Shown: positions 22,201 to 37,200 of the stretch, in pieces
Layout: each line of letters opens with the position of its first letter
How positions within the stretch are numbered: the stretch's first letter is position 1
DNA from: Procambarus clarkii
Lineage: Eukaryota > Arthropoda > Malacostraca > Decapoda > Cambaridae
Reading direction: 5' to 3'
Length of the DNA: 64,000 nucleotides
NCBI RefSeq assembly: GCF_040958095.1
Contig: NC_091152.1
Coordinates: 18,136,796 to 18,200,795 of the forward strand
The notes under the pieces: model-generated
Seen by the model: the letters and a program-made list of their open reading frames with translations, nothing else
Database searches by the model: none
What the model was told of the DNA's origin: nothing
Position numbers and translations under genes: made by a program

Positions 22201-25200
22201 TATTTATTTCTGGTGTGGTGATAATGGGTCCTATTACATCTGTCCAGGGAGAGTTTCAGAGCAGGATTTGCATTTAAAAACAGGGTTTTGTAAATGTAGT
22301 TGACACAAGAGAATGTGTGGAGTGAGATTATGTTTAGCATGTTAAGGGAGTTAAACAAGGGGGCTGAGTGTTGTCTGAAAGCAGAATTTGTTATTATTCT
22401 GATAGCAGATTTTTGCTGGGTAATGATGGACTTGAGGTGGTTTGCAGTGGTTGAACCCCATGCACAGAGACGGGGAGGAGAGGAAGATGTTTGGGAGAAA
22501 AGGGCTGGGGAGGGGGACTGGAGAAGGGAACTGGGGAAAAGGGGGAAGCTTAGGCCTAAGACGGTCTCACTACCTGAAGACACTTTACTCGACGGTTCAT
22601 GGCAGGTGGAGGGAGGGAAGGTGAGAGAAGGGGAGGGCAGTGAGGCAAGGGGGGGGGGAAGGGAACTATCAGGAATAAAGTGCCAAGCCATCACGACTAT
22701 ATAGCACTGGGAAGGGATCAGGATAAGGATTTGGGATGGGACGGGGGTAAGGAATGATACCCAACCACTTGGACGGTCGGGGATTGAACGCCGACCTGCA
22801 TGAAGGGAGACAGTCGCTCTACCGTCCAGCCCAAGTGGTTGGGTGGTCAGCAGGAGATAATTACTGGCGTCTTAGTAGAGAGGATGATACTGCCAACACT
22901 GGCATGTTATTAACATATTATCTGTGTGTGTCCCTTAATGATTCTTGTCATCCGTCACTACTGTAGTTTGGAGACTTGGCAACACTATTAATTTTAGTGA
23001 CTTCTAATTTATATTTGGTATATTGAGTAGCAGGTGGAGGAGAGGCAGGAGCCGCGTGGGAGGACGCTGGTCCAGAACACCTGGGGGCCCCAGCGGCTCC
23101 ACACCTGGGGGTCCTAACGGCTCCACACCCGGGGGCCCCAACACACAAGATGCAAGCTGATGCAGCCCCTGGTGAAGGCCCAGGCACCGCTCCAGGTACG
23201 GAGCCTGAGGAGGAAGCAGTGCTTGGTGGAGGTCAGGAAGAAGAGGAGGGGGCGGAAGAGGCAGGACTACGAGATGAGATACTTAGCGAGGTACACGAGA
23301 CAATGGAGGGGAAGATAGAGGCCATACTGAAGAGGAAGCGAGAAGCTCTGGCTATAGACATGGAGGGCTACCACTTCCACCCTCACCTGAAGGCCAAGTA
23401 TGTGGTAATGTTGTTCTCTCCACCAATACCAGTTTGTTGCAAAGATCTGAAATATATCCACATATATTTGTGTATTAATGTTAATTTATTATAAAAACAT
23501 CCTCAATGCGCATGATGCTTCCAACGACACACTTCCGCAGCTGTTATTCCAGCTGCCTTAATCCCAGAGCTGCAGCGTTCACGATGGTCTGTCTGTCACC
23601 CCGAACAGGCTCAGGCCAGTACCCCCCACCACACACACACACACACCCAATCACACACCCCCCCCCCAAAATCACCCCACTAACCCCCACCCCCAACCAA
23701 CAAACCCCACACACCAGGCCGAACCTAGGTGCTTGTAGACTGCCAAATATGATAGTCCAAATGCTCTACATACCATTTAGTGGCGCTAAAACAGTAGTGT
23801 TCGTAGTGCAGGTGTTATGCTTGGCGCAGTGTTGCATTATGAGAGAGTACCTGTGTGTGTGTGTGTGCAGGGACGTGAGTGATCTGGTGATGGAGCGCGG
23901 AGGGAACCCTGTTCGCAGTCTGGTCGTCACAACATGGCGCTCTGGCTCCACCTTCATTGGTAAGTTCTTTTATCTTATTTTTTTAATTTTACTTCCGGAG
24001 CTCAATCTGTCGGGTTGTTTATAAGCCAAAGTTTGTGGTCTACCCAGGTCAAGTGATCGTTCCAAATCGTTGGGGGATATTAGTTAGTTAGTTTAGGTCA
24101 TTTATTATGCACCCCATACCCATCTTGTGGGCGGTAGTGGAAAGGGTTACAGAGGCACATAATGGGCTCAGGGACTGAACCCCACAATTCACTTAGCTAA
24201 GCAAGTTACAATCTTGATGAGCTAGTTACAAAATTCAGTATAAGTCGTCACATCAACAATGGGTTCGAGATCGACCTCAAGTACAGGTTCTAAATTAAGC
24301 AACTGACATATGTGGAGAGCTAGTGTCACAATTGATATGTTTGTCCTGCACACCGCCCCCCATCCAGTGGGCAGCGGTGGATAGGTTACAATCACTCAGT
24401 TACTACCTACAGTTAGCAAACTGGGGATATTTGGCTAAAATTTCTGGTAGCAGATCATTTTGAATGAAATATTGACACATCGCTGGAACATTGGTTATAG
24501 AATTGTCTCTAAATTCACGTATCTTTTCACACTCCATCACATAGTGACGGAGGGTGTGCGAATAATTTTGTTGACACAGTTTACATTTGGTCAGGTCTAC
24601 ATCAGCAGATAATGAGAATTCCCAGAGATACTTGTAACCGAGTCTAAGCCGAGCAGTAGTAACATCTAGAAGTCTGCTGATTTTATTGGATGATCCATAG
24701 ATGTGTGGCTCCTCTTGCATGATAATATGATGATAGATGGAATTACTGGTGTCAATTTCACTTTGCCTCAGATCTACAAGATCTTGTTGAAGTTCTCGGT
24801 GTACTGCTGCTCTCAGATTGCTCGATGTGACAGTGAGAATGTCAATCCACCTTCAACCAACCACTCGCTGAAGGCAACGAACAGATCAAATCACTCGACA
24901 CTCCATGTAAGCAATCACTGGAATTGCGAGGAAAACTAATTACCGCTTTGCTAACTATTTGCTAGCCACTATGGCTACCGCCACCAGGTGGCAGCACAGT
25001 CACACCAGTCCCCCGGGGGGGGGGGGAGGGTACCCATCACCTGCCTACCCCCTGTCACCTGTTCACACTCAGCTCGCCACAGTCCTCTTTGGTTGACTTG
25101 TTCCTGGAGACTTGCACCTCGCAGCGTTCCATGCTTTAGTGTTCGTCACACGTCTGGCGCCTCGGGTGCTCGCCTCTCACTATATCCACTTCAGTTCGGT

Positions 25201-28200
25201 TTTAAAGTTGGCTTCCCCTATATTTTAGTGTCATAAACTTTTAGAATTCTCTTCTCTCGCTGCGTGCCGTTGACTGGACTGTGGTGAGCTGGTCTCCGAC
25301 CGGGGCAAGCCGTTCCAGCTCTCAACTCGAGGTGCTATTGGATCCAAACTGTCCAACAAAGAACGTCGCTTTTCGCTCGTATGCATTACATAAGGTCAAA
25401 AAAAATTTGAACTAGAAAATGGAAGCGTCTCGCGAAAGTGACGAACTGTCATGTTTTCTGTTTCGGGTTCCCTGTTAGGCTAGGAGACAGCACTTTAAGC
25501 TGACCGTTTTCAAGACGCTGGGAAACCTTAGGAGGACAGGCTGCGGAGTCAACCTCTCGGGGCTAGCTCGAGGCTGTGAAGTGGGAGTCATTTTGTTAAC
25601 TTATGTGTGAGTGTGTCAGCGGCCGACCTCCCCGGTTCTTGTCCTTGGCTTGAGCATTCACACTATACTCCACACGTGTATAGTATAGTATAGTGTATAT
25701 GAACCACAGAGACAGTACAAAGAACTTTTTCAGTGTCGGAGTAGTTAATAATGGAATGCACTAGGAAGTGATGTGGTGGAGGCTGACTCCATACACAGCT
25801 TCAAATGTAGATACGATAGAGTTCAGGTATCTGTACTCGAGTAGATTAACGATTGAGAGGCGGGACCAAAGAGCCGAAGCTCAACTCCGACAAGCACAAC
25901 TATGTGAATACAACCATGTGAGTACAACTAGGTGAACAAATCCACAAGGGCCGTGACGAGGATTCGAACCTGCGTCCGGGAGCATCCCAGACACTGCCTT
26001 AATTTGATGCATCACGTTAGTGTGATTTCTGTTAGCAACAACTGGGTGAGTCCGTGGCTCGTGTCTGGGCCGCCTCCTTGGGCTTCCTTCTGGGGTTGTG
26101 GTGGCATAGTCTCCATGTTTTTGTCTTTGTTAGGTGAGTCAGTTGGTCGGGATGGTATTGTCTCCGTCCACCGTGAAATCTGATTGTTTCCAGTTTTCAG
26201 TTTTTCTGTTACCCGGATGCCAACCCTTACCTGATGTCAGGGATCATTCATGTTGCGTTCAGGAACATTTTCACCCTAGTTGTGTGAGGCATGTGGTGTG
26301 TGGCCCTCGATGGCGCTGAAGCTCTCCGTCCACGTTGGCCCTGACGATGATAGTGCTGGTGAGAGGGCAGTCCACCACCCCTCTACAGGTGCCTGTGGCC
26401 ATGGTGGTGGACCTCTACAGGTGCCTGTGGCCATGGTGGTGGACCTCTACAGGTGCCTGTGGCCATGGTGGTGGACCTCTACAGGTGCCTGTGGCCCTGG
26501 TGGTGGCTGGTGGACCTCTACAGGTGCCTGTGGCCCTGGTGGTGGACCTCTACAGGTGCCTGTGGCCCTGGTGGTGGCTGGTGGACCTCTACAGGTGCCT
26601 GTGACCCTGGTGGTGGACCTCTACAGGTGCCTGTGGCCCTGGTGGTGGCTGGTGGACCTCTACAGGTGCCTGTGGCCCTGGTGGTGGACCTCTACAGGTG
26701 CCTGTGGCCCTGGTGGTGGACCTCTACAGGTGCCTGTGGCCCTGGTGGTGGCTGGTGGACCTCTACAGGTGCCTGTGGCCCTGGTGGTGGCTGGTGGACC
26801 TCTACAGGTGCCTGTGGCCCTGCTGGTGGACCTCTACAGGTGCCTGTGGCCCTGGTGGTGGACCTCTACAGGTGCCTGTGGCCCTGGTGGTGGACCTCTA
26901 CAGGTGCCCGTGGCCCTGGTGGTGGACCTCTACAGGTGCCTGTGGCCCTGGTGGTGGACCTCTACAGGTGCCTGTGGCCCTGGTGGTGGACCTCTACAGG
27001 TGCCTGTGGCCCTGGTGGTGGACCTCTACAGGTGCCTGTGGCCCTGGTGGTGGACCTCTACAGGTGCCCGTGGCCCTGGTGGTGGACCTCTACAGGTGCC
27101 TGTGGCCCTGGTGGTGGATCTCTACAGGTGCCTGTGGCCCTGGTGGTGGACATCTACAGGTGCCTGTGGCCCTGGTGGTGGACCTCTACAGGTGCCTGTG
27201 GCCCTGGTGGTGGACCTCTACAGGTGCCTGTGGCCCTGGTGGTGGACCTCTACAGGTGCCTATGGCCCTGGTGGTGGACCTCTACAGGTGCCCGTGGCCC
27301 TGCTGGTGGACCTCTACAGGTGCCCGTGGCCCTGGTGGTGGACCTCTACAGGTGGCTGTGGCCCTGGTGGTGGACCTCTACAGGTGCCCGTGGCCCTGGT
27401 GGTGGACCTCTACAGGTGCCCGTGGCCCTGGTGGTGGACCTCTACAGGTGCCTGTGGCCCTGGTGGTGGCTGGTGGACCTCTACAGGTGCCTGTGGCCCT
27501 GGTGGTGGACCTCTACAGGTGCCTGTGGCCCTGCTGGTGGCTGGTGAGGGTTCTGCCTCTGTTTGGGGAGGGCTAGAGTGACCCTCCTTTTCTTAATAGA
27601 CGAAACCGCTGTTGTGTGATGCACTTTTGTTCCTAACTTGGGCTGAACTTTACTATTGAGACAGTTCTGAGGCTGGTCCTTCTTCCTCTCTTTATCGTAA
27701 TAAATTACTATTAAAAACTCCACAGTAATTAGACTGCATATTTCCCACTTGGGCTCCGTGATAATCTCCGTGTTGGGGTGTTTATAAATGCTAATATTTC
27801 CTAAAGCATTTACCTTAGGCTGGCCGAGGTAGGCCTATGTCCATCCCGTACCCCAGTCTATTCCTCCTACAAATTTGGGCGAGGCCAGCTCCAAGTGGCT
27901 GGCCTCCAACTTTATACACACACAGACATTATCACTTATCGGATAAATACTACGTCCCTAAGTAAAATTATCCTATGTTAAAATCTTCATCTTTAGCGAG
28001 TGTGGCGTCGCCCACTACCTGGTACACATCAGATCTGGATACAAGTCCGACAATCTTTCCTTCTCAAAATACTCCCACATCCCTCAAAATCTGCTTGACC
28101 GAATCTGGCAAATCAGGATTTTCTCTGGCACAACGTTTCCTTGCTGTGTTAAGCTTCATCTGATCGTCGTTCCCTCTTCATATTTTGGAGTCATTTTCTA

Positions 28201-31200
28201 GCATCTTTCTCTTAACTAACGCAAAGTCTAAAAATACTGTTGTCCCGTTTTGGCTTCATAATATGTTGTTTAATGTAAGTGTCCTAAGTATCCACATATA
28301 GTATTGCATTTGTTTTGTAATACTTTTGGAGTCATTGGTCCACACCAGTTGCTCCAGATATGCACTCACTGCCAGCTCTCAACGCTGGCCGAACACCACG
28401 CAATACTGGAGTCCCTCCACCTCATTATTCCTAATCATTGATTGATTGATTGATGAAGATTAAGCCACCCAAGAGGTGGATTAATCCTAATCATATCTTT
28501 TATATTTACCCAACACCGCCTCACTTCTCCCTCGACAGTTATCGTTTCCAACTGCTAAGTGTTAGTCACCATGATCCCGTCGCCTGACAATATTACTCAG
28601 TCTGGCCGCTGTCTCTCTCCCGTGTACCAGGAAAACATACCCCAACTCTATTTCTTGCATCCCTGGAGCAGAGTGTAATTCACGTAGCGCACTTGAGTCG
28701 TCCTAACATTTTTTGTCGATATACAGACTTTCTGCTTAAGAGGTTGCTACTTTTCACGTTTACCGCGTGTAAAACAGAGAAGTGTTTCGCCGTTGCAACC
28801 ACTGCCTGTTTGATGTTTGCTGGCCGTTGTGGTCTTAGTTCCCACTCGACAATTATCTGAACAGATATCTATCTGCTGTACATCCCTGCATGACTCATCC
28901 CCCATCATCAGACGCTTCACCTGATCCCTGAGCGTGCGTGTCAATCTGTGAGCTAACCCTGTTCTTAAATGCAAACCATGCTCTGAAACTCTCCCTGGAC
29001 AGATGTAATAGGACCCATTATCACCACACCAGAAATAAATATCTCTTTGATATTCCCAGGGTCAAACTTAATCTGTGTAAACACTCTATGCAAATTAAGG
29101 GACCTAGTCTATGGAACTCACTCCCTAGTGAATTGAAAAATTGTAAAACTTTTGCCTTATTTACAAGCAAAACCAAAAAGTACCTAACTTCATCTTCTTA
29201 GTTTCCTACACTGAGCTTTAAATTTGCTCTGTACCTAGTGTTACCCAATCTCCTAATTTTTATGTAATATCAAACAACCTTATCATTGTGTTCATTGCTG
29301 TCTTCTTCTATGTGCTAGCCATATGCTGTATTGTGACTACCAATTTTTTGTCGACTACCATTCAAGCTGTCATTGCAATCAATCTTATATTGTTTCTGCT
29401 GTATTGTGCCTACCAATTTGTTGTCAACTACCATTTTAAGCTGTCATTGCAATCAATCATAGCTACCTATGTGCTTTAATATACTGTACCTACAATTTTC
29501 TCATCTTTTTTTCATTCCATGTAATCTGTTATCATTTTTTTGTCTATAAATTTTGCAAGTATTTACCTCCTTAAAATTTTCTTAGATTAAGGACCTGCCC
29601 GAAACGCTGCGCGTGCTAGTGGCTTTACAAGACTGTAATTACCATATTTGTATCCTCACATTCCTTATGTACATTCTTGTATATGCATAAATAAATAAAT
29701 AAATAAGTGCCAAGGAGAGAGCGTACAGGGCTTGAGGTCGTGTACGCCATTGTTGACAGCAAGCACAGTCACCAGCGACACAGCGACTCGACTGCCTTTG
29801 ACACTTGGCCACCACAGCCTCGCTCCTGGCCAAGTATGAACCATGTGTCTCACGTTGCAGTCAACATTCTTATGCTGGTAGGGGTTCACTCAGCTCTAAG
29901 TTGCATTATGCAATAGTCTTGGTAGTTCAGTGGGTACGTTCTCGACTCGCAACTAAGGATCTCAGGTTCGTTCCCCGGGAAGTACGGAAATGGTCGAGCA
30001 CGTTTCCTCTCAAATGATGGTTGTCTTCACTTAGCAGTATATAGCTATCCGGGAGTTGGGGAGCTGTTGTGTCCTGGGGAGGGTCAGTAGCGGTACCTCC
30101 GGCCTCCTGACACCTCTGGTGACGCTATCACCTCTTTTGCTAACTTTGCTCACTCTCACCACCGTTCTCTTCAGAGATCTGGACCCAGTTGTCAGCCTAA
30201 TGTGTGTGTTGTCTGCTGTGTTGAGTAGGCCTGGGCACTCTGGCCTCTTGGTTGTCACTCTGGCAGCTTGGTGCCTCTCAGGTGCCTCTCTGGCAGCGTG
30301 GTGAGTCTCTGGCAGCTTGGTGCCTCTCAGGTGCCTCTCTAGCAGCGTGGTGAGTCTCTGGCAGCTTGGTGCCTCTCAGGTGCCTCTCTGGCAGCTTGGT
30401 GCCTCTCAGGTGCCTCTCTAGCAGTGTGGTGAGTCTCTGGCAGCTTGGTGCCTCTCTAGCAGCGTGGTGAGTCTCTGGCAGCTTGGTGCGCCTCTAGCAG
30501 CGTGGTGAGTCTCTGGCAGCTTGGTGCCTCTCTAGCAGCGTGGTGAGTCTCTGGCAGCTTGGTGCCTCTCTAGCAGCGTGGTGAGTCTCTGGCAGCTTGG
30601 TGCCTCTCTAGCAGCGTGGTGAGTCTCTGGCAGCTTGGTGCGCCTCTAGCAGCGTGGTGAGTCTCTGGCAGCTTGGTGCCTCTCTAGCAGCGTGGTGAGT
30701 CTCTGGCAGCTTGGTGCCTCTCAGGTGCCTCTCTAGCAGTGTGGTGAGTCTCTGGCAGCTTGGTGCCTCTCAGGTGCCTCTCTAGCAGTGTGGTGAGTCT
30801 CTGGCAGCTTGGTGCCTCTCTAGCAGCGTGGTGAGTCTCTGGCAGCTTGGTGCCTCTCAGGTGCCTCTCTAGCAGCGTGGTGAGTCTCTGGCAGCTTGGT
30901 GCCTCTCAGGTGCCTCTCTAGCAGTGTGGTGAGTCTCTGGCAGCTTGGTGCCTCTCTAGCAGTGTGGTGAGTCTCTGGCAGCTTGGTGCCTCTCTAGCAG
31001 TGTGGTGAGTCTCTGGCAGCTTGGTGCCTCTCTAGCAGTGTGGTGAGTCTCTGGCAGCTTGGTGCCTCTCTAGCAGTGTGGTGAGTCTCTGGCAGCTTGG
31101 TGCCTCTCTAGCAGCGTGGTGAGTCTCTGGCAGCTTGGTGCCTCTCTAGCAGTGTGGTGAGTCTCTGGCAGCTTGGTGCCTCTCTAGCAGCGTGGTGAGT

Positions 31201-34200
31201 CTCTGGCAGCTTGGTGCCTCTCAGGTGCCTCTCTAGCAGCGTGGTGAGTCTCTGGCAGCTTGGTGCCTCTCTAGCAGCGTGGTGAGTCTCTGGCAGCTTG
31301 GTGCCTCTCTAGCAGCGTGGTGAGTCTCTGGCAGCTTGGTGCCTCTCAGGTGCCTCTCTAGCAGCGTGGTGAGTCTCTGGCAGCTTGGTGCCTCTCTAGC
31401 ACTGTGGTGAGTCTCTGGCAGCTTGGTGCCTCTCGGGTGCCTCTCTAGCACTGTGGTGAGTCTCTGGCAGCTTGGTGCCTCTCAGGTGTAGGTACATTTC
31501 CGTCGCGACCCGCGTTCTTCATGGCGCCTCCACAGGTATGTTTCATATATATTTTCTTTTTGGGGTTCTGTGACGTTTAGTCCATGGCGCGTGCTGGTGG
31601 ACTACTGCGGGACTGTCTTAGAGACGAGCCATTGAGTGAAATGTAACACTTCACACTTCACTTTTGGTTAAGACTTTCCCGAGGGTTAGGATGACCTGGA
31701 CTTGAGGTGAAGGCCGACTGCTTCCCCGACTGTTGTGGCTACCTGTGCTGCCACCTAGTGACGGCTGGCGCACTCGTTACTTTACTTACCAGGACTCAGT
31801 AGTACTGGTAGCGCCTTGGCGCCTCTCTGGCACCAAGAACATAAACATAACGGTTTTTATCGTGACTCCAGTGATGGCTTGTAAAGTTGGTTTAGATGGT
31901 TTGATGGGTTCTTTTGTGTTAAAGAGAGTTGACGGTCACTTGGCGGACTCCAGAGTCCACTCAGCGACAGTGTGAAAACATCGGATAAACTGTTGCTTCT
32001 TGCAGTGACAAGTGTAGCCTGGTGTGGGGACGGTACTGGTGCACCACACTGGTCCTGCCTGGTGTGGGGACTGTCCTGGTGCACCACACTGGTCCTGCCT
32101 GGTGTGGGGACTGTCCTGGTGCACCACACTGGTCCTGCCTGGTGTGGGGACTGTCCTGGTGCACCACACTGGTCCTGGTGCACCACACTGGTCCTGGTGC
32201 ACCACACAGGTCCTGCCTGGTGCACCACACTGGTCCTGGTGCACCACACAGGTCCTGCCTGGTGCACCACACTGGTCCTGCCTGGTGTGGGGCCGACCAT
32301 TAGCAGTACCAACCATAAATGAGAATTCGTTTGAATAACTTGATATATAGCAACTGTAGTTAAGAGTTTAGTCAATATATGTTAACTCTCCAGTATATAT
32401 CGATGTATCTACTAATTTAAATTACAAATTATTAAAACAAAAATATAAAAAAAATGAAGTAAATTACACGTTTAGACATTTGACAAAGACCATATTTCTG
32501 TACTAAACTTCACGTTGTGATGTAAGGCTCTGCCTGATGCCCCGCAGGAGACGTCCTCCAGAGCCACCCGGCCACCTTCTACCACTATGAGCCGCTGCTG
32601 GACTTCGGCATCTCGCAGATCCGTGAGGGGAAGCTGGCCGAGCAAGCCATCTATAGCTTACGTCACCTGCTTACCTGTAACTACACCAACATGGGTGAGT
32701 CCACACTCAAGAACACACACTCATTCTTAATTGGGACTTCTTACTTGTTGGCTTACTTCTTTATTTAGCTCCGAGGCGTTGTGTTCTTCGGCTCCCCCTC
32801 TCCTGAGGACGGGGGGGGGGGGGCTGGTCCCCCTCTCCTGAGGACGGGGGGGGCTGGTCCCCCTCTCCTGAGGACGGGGGGGGGGGGCTGGTCCCCCTCT
32901 CCTGAGGACGTGGGGGCTGGTCCCCCTCTCCTGAGGGCGTGGGGGCTGGTCCCCCTCTCCTGAGGGCGTGGGGGCTGGTCCCCCTCTCCTGAGGACGTGG
33001 GGGCTGGTCCCCCTCTCCTGAGGACGTGGGGGCTGGTCCCCCTCTCCTGAGGACGGGGGGGCTGGTCCCCCTCTCCTGAGGACGGGGGGCTGGTCCCCCC
33101 TCTCCTGAGGACGGGGGGGGGGGGGGGGGCTGGTCCCCCTCTCCTGAGGACGGGGGGGGGGCCGCTGGTCCCCCTCTCCTGAGGACGGGGGGGGGGCTGG
33201 TCCCCCTCTCCTGGTGACGGGGGGGGCTGGTCCCCCTCTCCTGAGGACGGGGGGGGGGCTGGTCCCCCTCTCCTGAGGACGGGGGGGGGGGGGGCGCTGG
33301 TCCCCCTCTCCTGAGGACGGGGGGGGGGGGGCTGGTCCCCCTCTCCTGAGGACGGGGGGGGGGCGCTGGTCCCCCTCTCCTGAGGACGGGGGGGGTCTGG
33401 TCCCCCTCTCCTGAGGACGGGGGGGGGGGAGGGCTGGTCCCCCTCTCCTGAGGACGGGGGGGGGGGGGCGTTGGTCCCCCTCTCCTGAGGACGGGGGGGG
33501 GCCGCTGGTCCCCCTCTCCTGAGGACGGGGGGGGGGGCTGGTCCCCCTCTCCTGGTGACGGGGGGGGGCTGGTCCCCCTCTCCTGAGGACGGGGGGGGGG
33601 CTGGTCCCCCTCTCCTGAGGACGGGGGGGGGGGCGCTGGTCCCCCTCTCCTGAGGACGGGGGGGGGGGCTGGTCCCCCTCTCCTGAGGACGGGGGGGGGG
33701 CGCTGGTCCCCCTCTCCTGAGGACGGGGGGGGTCTGGTCCCCCTCTCCTGAGGACGGGGGGGGGGAGGGCTGGTCCCCCTCTCCTGAGGACGGGGGGGGG
33801 CGTTGGTCCCCCTCTCCTGAGGACGGGGGGGGTCTGGTCCCCCTCTCCTGAGGACGGGGGGGGGAGGGCTGGTCCCCCTCTCCTGAGGACGGGGGGGGGG
33901 GGGGGCGCTGGTCCCCCTCTCCTGAGGACGGGGGGGGGGGGCTGGTCCCCCTCTCCTGAGGACGGGGGGGGGGCGCTGGTCCCCCTCTCCTGAGGACGGG
34001 GGGGGCTGTGATATGAAGGGTAGTTCATTATACTGTATGGTGACATTAATGTTCATTATACTGTATGGTGACATTAATGTTCATTATACTGTATGGTGAC
34101 CATTAATGTTCATTATACTGTATGGTGACCATTAATGTTCATTATACTGTATAGTGATCATTAATGTTCATTATACTGTATGGTGACCATTAATATTAGT

Positions 34201-37200
34201 TCATTATACTGTATGGTGACCATTAATGTTAGTTCATTATACTGTATGGTGACCATTAATATTAGTTCATTATACTGTATGTTGACCATTAATGTTAGTT
34301 CATTATACTGTATGTTGACCATTAATGTTCATTATACTGTATGGTGACCATTAATGTTAGTTCATTATACTGTATGGTGACCATTAATATTAGTTCATTA
34401 TACTGTATGGTGACCATTAATGTTAGTTCATTATACTGTATGGTGACCATTAATATTAGTTCATTATACTGTATGTTGACCATTAATGTTAGTTCATTAT
34501 ACTGTATGTTGACCATTAATGTTAGTTCATTATACTGTATGTTGACCATTAATGTTAGTTCATTATACTGTATGGTGACCATTAATGTTAGTTCATTATA
34601 CTGTATGGTGACCATTAATGTTAGTTCATTATACTGTATGGTGACCTTTAATATTAGTTCATTATACTGTATGTTGACCATTAATGTTAGTTCATTATAC
34701 TGTATGGTGACAATTAATGTTAGTTCATTATACTGTATGGTGACCATTAATGTTAGTTCATTATACTGTATGGTGACCATTAATGTTAGTTCATTATACT
34801 GTATGGTGACCATTAATATTAGTTCATTATACTGTATGGTGACATTAATGTTCATTATACTGTATGGTGACCATTAATGTTCATTATACTGTATGGTGAC
34901 CATTAATGTTAGCTCATTATACTGTATGGTGACCATTAATATTAGTTCATTATACTGTATAGTGACCATTAATGTTAGTTCATTGTACTGTATGGTGACC
35001 ATTAATGTTCATTATACTGTATGGTGACCATTAATGATTATTATACTGTATGGTGATCATTAATGTTAGTTCATTATACTGTATGGTGATCATTAATGTT
35101 AGTTCATTATACTGTATGGTGACCATTAATGTTAGTTCATTATACTGTATGGTGACTATTAATATTAGTTCATTATACTGTATGGTGACCATTAATGTTA
35201 GTTCATTATACTGTATGGTGACCATTAATATTAGTTCATTATACTGTATGTTGACCATTAATGTTAGTTCATTATACTGTATGGTGACCATTAATGTTAG
35301 TTCATTATACTGTATGGTGACCATTAATATTAGTTCATTATACTGTATGGTGACCATTAATATTAGTTCATTATACTGTATGGTGACCATTAATATTAGT
35401 TCATTATACTGTATGGTGACCATTAATGTTAGTTCATTATACTGTATGGTGACCATTAATGTTAGTTCATTATACTGTATGGTGACCATTAATGTTAGTT
35501 CATTATACTGTATGGTGACCATTAATATTAGTTCATTATACTGTATGGTGACCATTAATATTAGTGCATTATACTGTATGGTGACCATTAATGTTAGTTC
35601 ATTATACTGTATGGTGACCATTAATGTTAGTTCATTATACTGTATGGTGACCATTAATGTTAGTTCATTATATGATGAACACAAGGACAGTTCATTATAT
35701 AATGAACTGTCCTTGGTGTTCATCATATAATGAACTGTCCTTGGTGTTCACCATATAATGAACTGTCCTTGGTGGTCATTATAGAATGAACTGTCCTTGG
35801 TGTTCATCATATATTGATGAACTGTCCTTAGTGTTCATTATATAATGAACACCAAGGACAGTTCATTATATAATGACCACCAAGGACAGTTCATTATATA
35901 ATGCCGTGTGAGAGACATGAGAGAAGTGGCCACTTGCAGAGTCCTACCTGGAGTACGGTCCTATGCACCCGTGGCTGTTCTTCCACAACCTGCAGCTGTG
36001 GTCATACTGCAAAGCCTTCCCGGACCTGTGCTGGCTGCCCCAGTTCCTCGAGCCCTTCTGCCAGCTCTTCCCCTTCCAGGCCGTCAAGACGGTCCGTCTC
36101 AGACTCAACCTCACCCGCGACCTGCTCCAGGACGACAAGTAAGGTGGAGTTTTGTGTTTCATCGCGACTGTGACGATGTCCAGGCTGGGGGTCCAGTTAA
36201 TGGTCTCTTCTGGAAAGACCATTAACTGGATCAAAGGCCATTTTCTACTTTTCTGGAAAATGTTGAATGGTTCAATGTAGGATGGAAGATGGACTTTAGA
36301 TGGTGTTGGGTCCGGCTGGGGAAAGTTTGGGTTCAGATTTGTGTACTGTGGAAATGCGGTTATGTGGAGATAGCAGGTGTGTGGGGGGGGGGGCAGTGAG
36401 GGGAACACATGGACAGTGTAAGACACCACAAGCAGGTGTGTGGGGGGGGCAGTGAGGGGAACACATGGACAGTGTAAGACACCACAAGCAGGTGTGTGGG
36501 GGGGGGGCAGTGAGGGGAACACATGGACAGTGTAAGACACCACAAGCAGGTGTGTGTGGGGGGGGCAGTGAGGGGAACACATGGACAGTGTAAGACACCA
36601 CAAGCAGGTGTGTGGGGGGGGCAGTGAGGGGAACACATGGACAATATAAGGGGTTGACCCAAAGATGGACTCCTGTGGTACCCAACTCGTCACATTTTTC
36701 CAGTCATATTCATTTCCATTTAGAACAACCCCTTGCTCTCTTGTTTTCATCCATTATATCAACCATAATAGTACGCCACCAATTATCCCCATGTGCCTGT
36801 AGTTTTGTTGTTAATCCTTCGAGTTACCTTATCTAAAGCTTTAGAACAGTCCATGTTTACTACATCTTCTACAAGAGTGTTTACAGGTTACTGAAGCAGG
36901 GGGAATACAGAGAACATGAACGGCACATACAGGATGATAACGTACCTAAACGTTGGAGATGGTCTGTATGCTGTAAAAATGTTCTCGCTAGCTTCCAGTA
37001 TTTACAGTCTACTCCTGTGAAGACTGCAAATACTGAAAGCTATACTCATAGTGGAAAAAAAGACCCACCATAAATAGTCAGAATAACGACTTCAATACCT
37101 TGCCTACGCTCAGACCCAGACCTCACCACACAACACCTTGCCTAAGCTCAGACCCAGACCTCACCACACAACACCTTGCCTATGCTCAGACCCAGACCTC

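Noticed and set aside
26280..27581. 433-codon Trp/Pro/Gly-rich frame
   Set aside because: 32-bp minisatellite artefact inside intron 4.
27960..28163. Minus-strand peptide with [20 protein letters not shown]
   Set aside because: It looks protein-like, but I see no clear splice sites or family, and an in-frame stop interrupts it. Left unassigned within intron 4.
32727..35730. Proline-rich frames and periodic [13 protein letters not shown] frames
   Set aside because: Products of the G-run array and the 33-bp AT-rich array. Both strands are open by chance.
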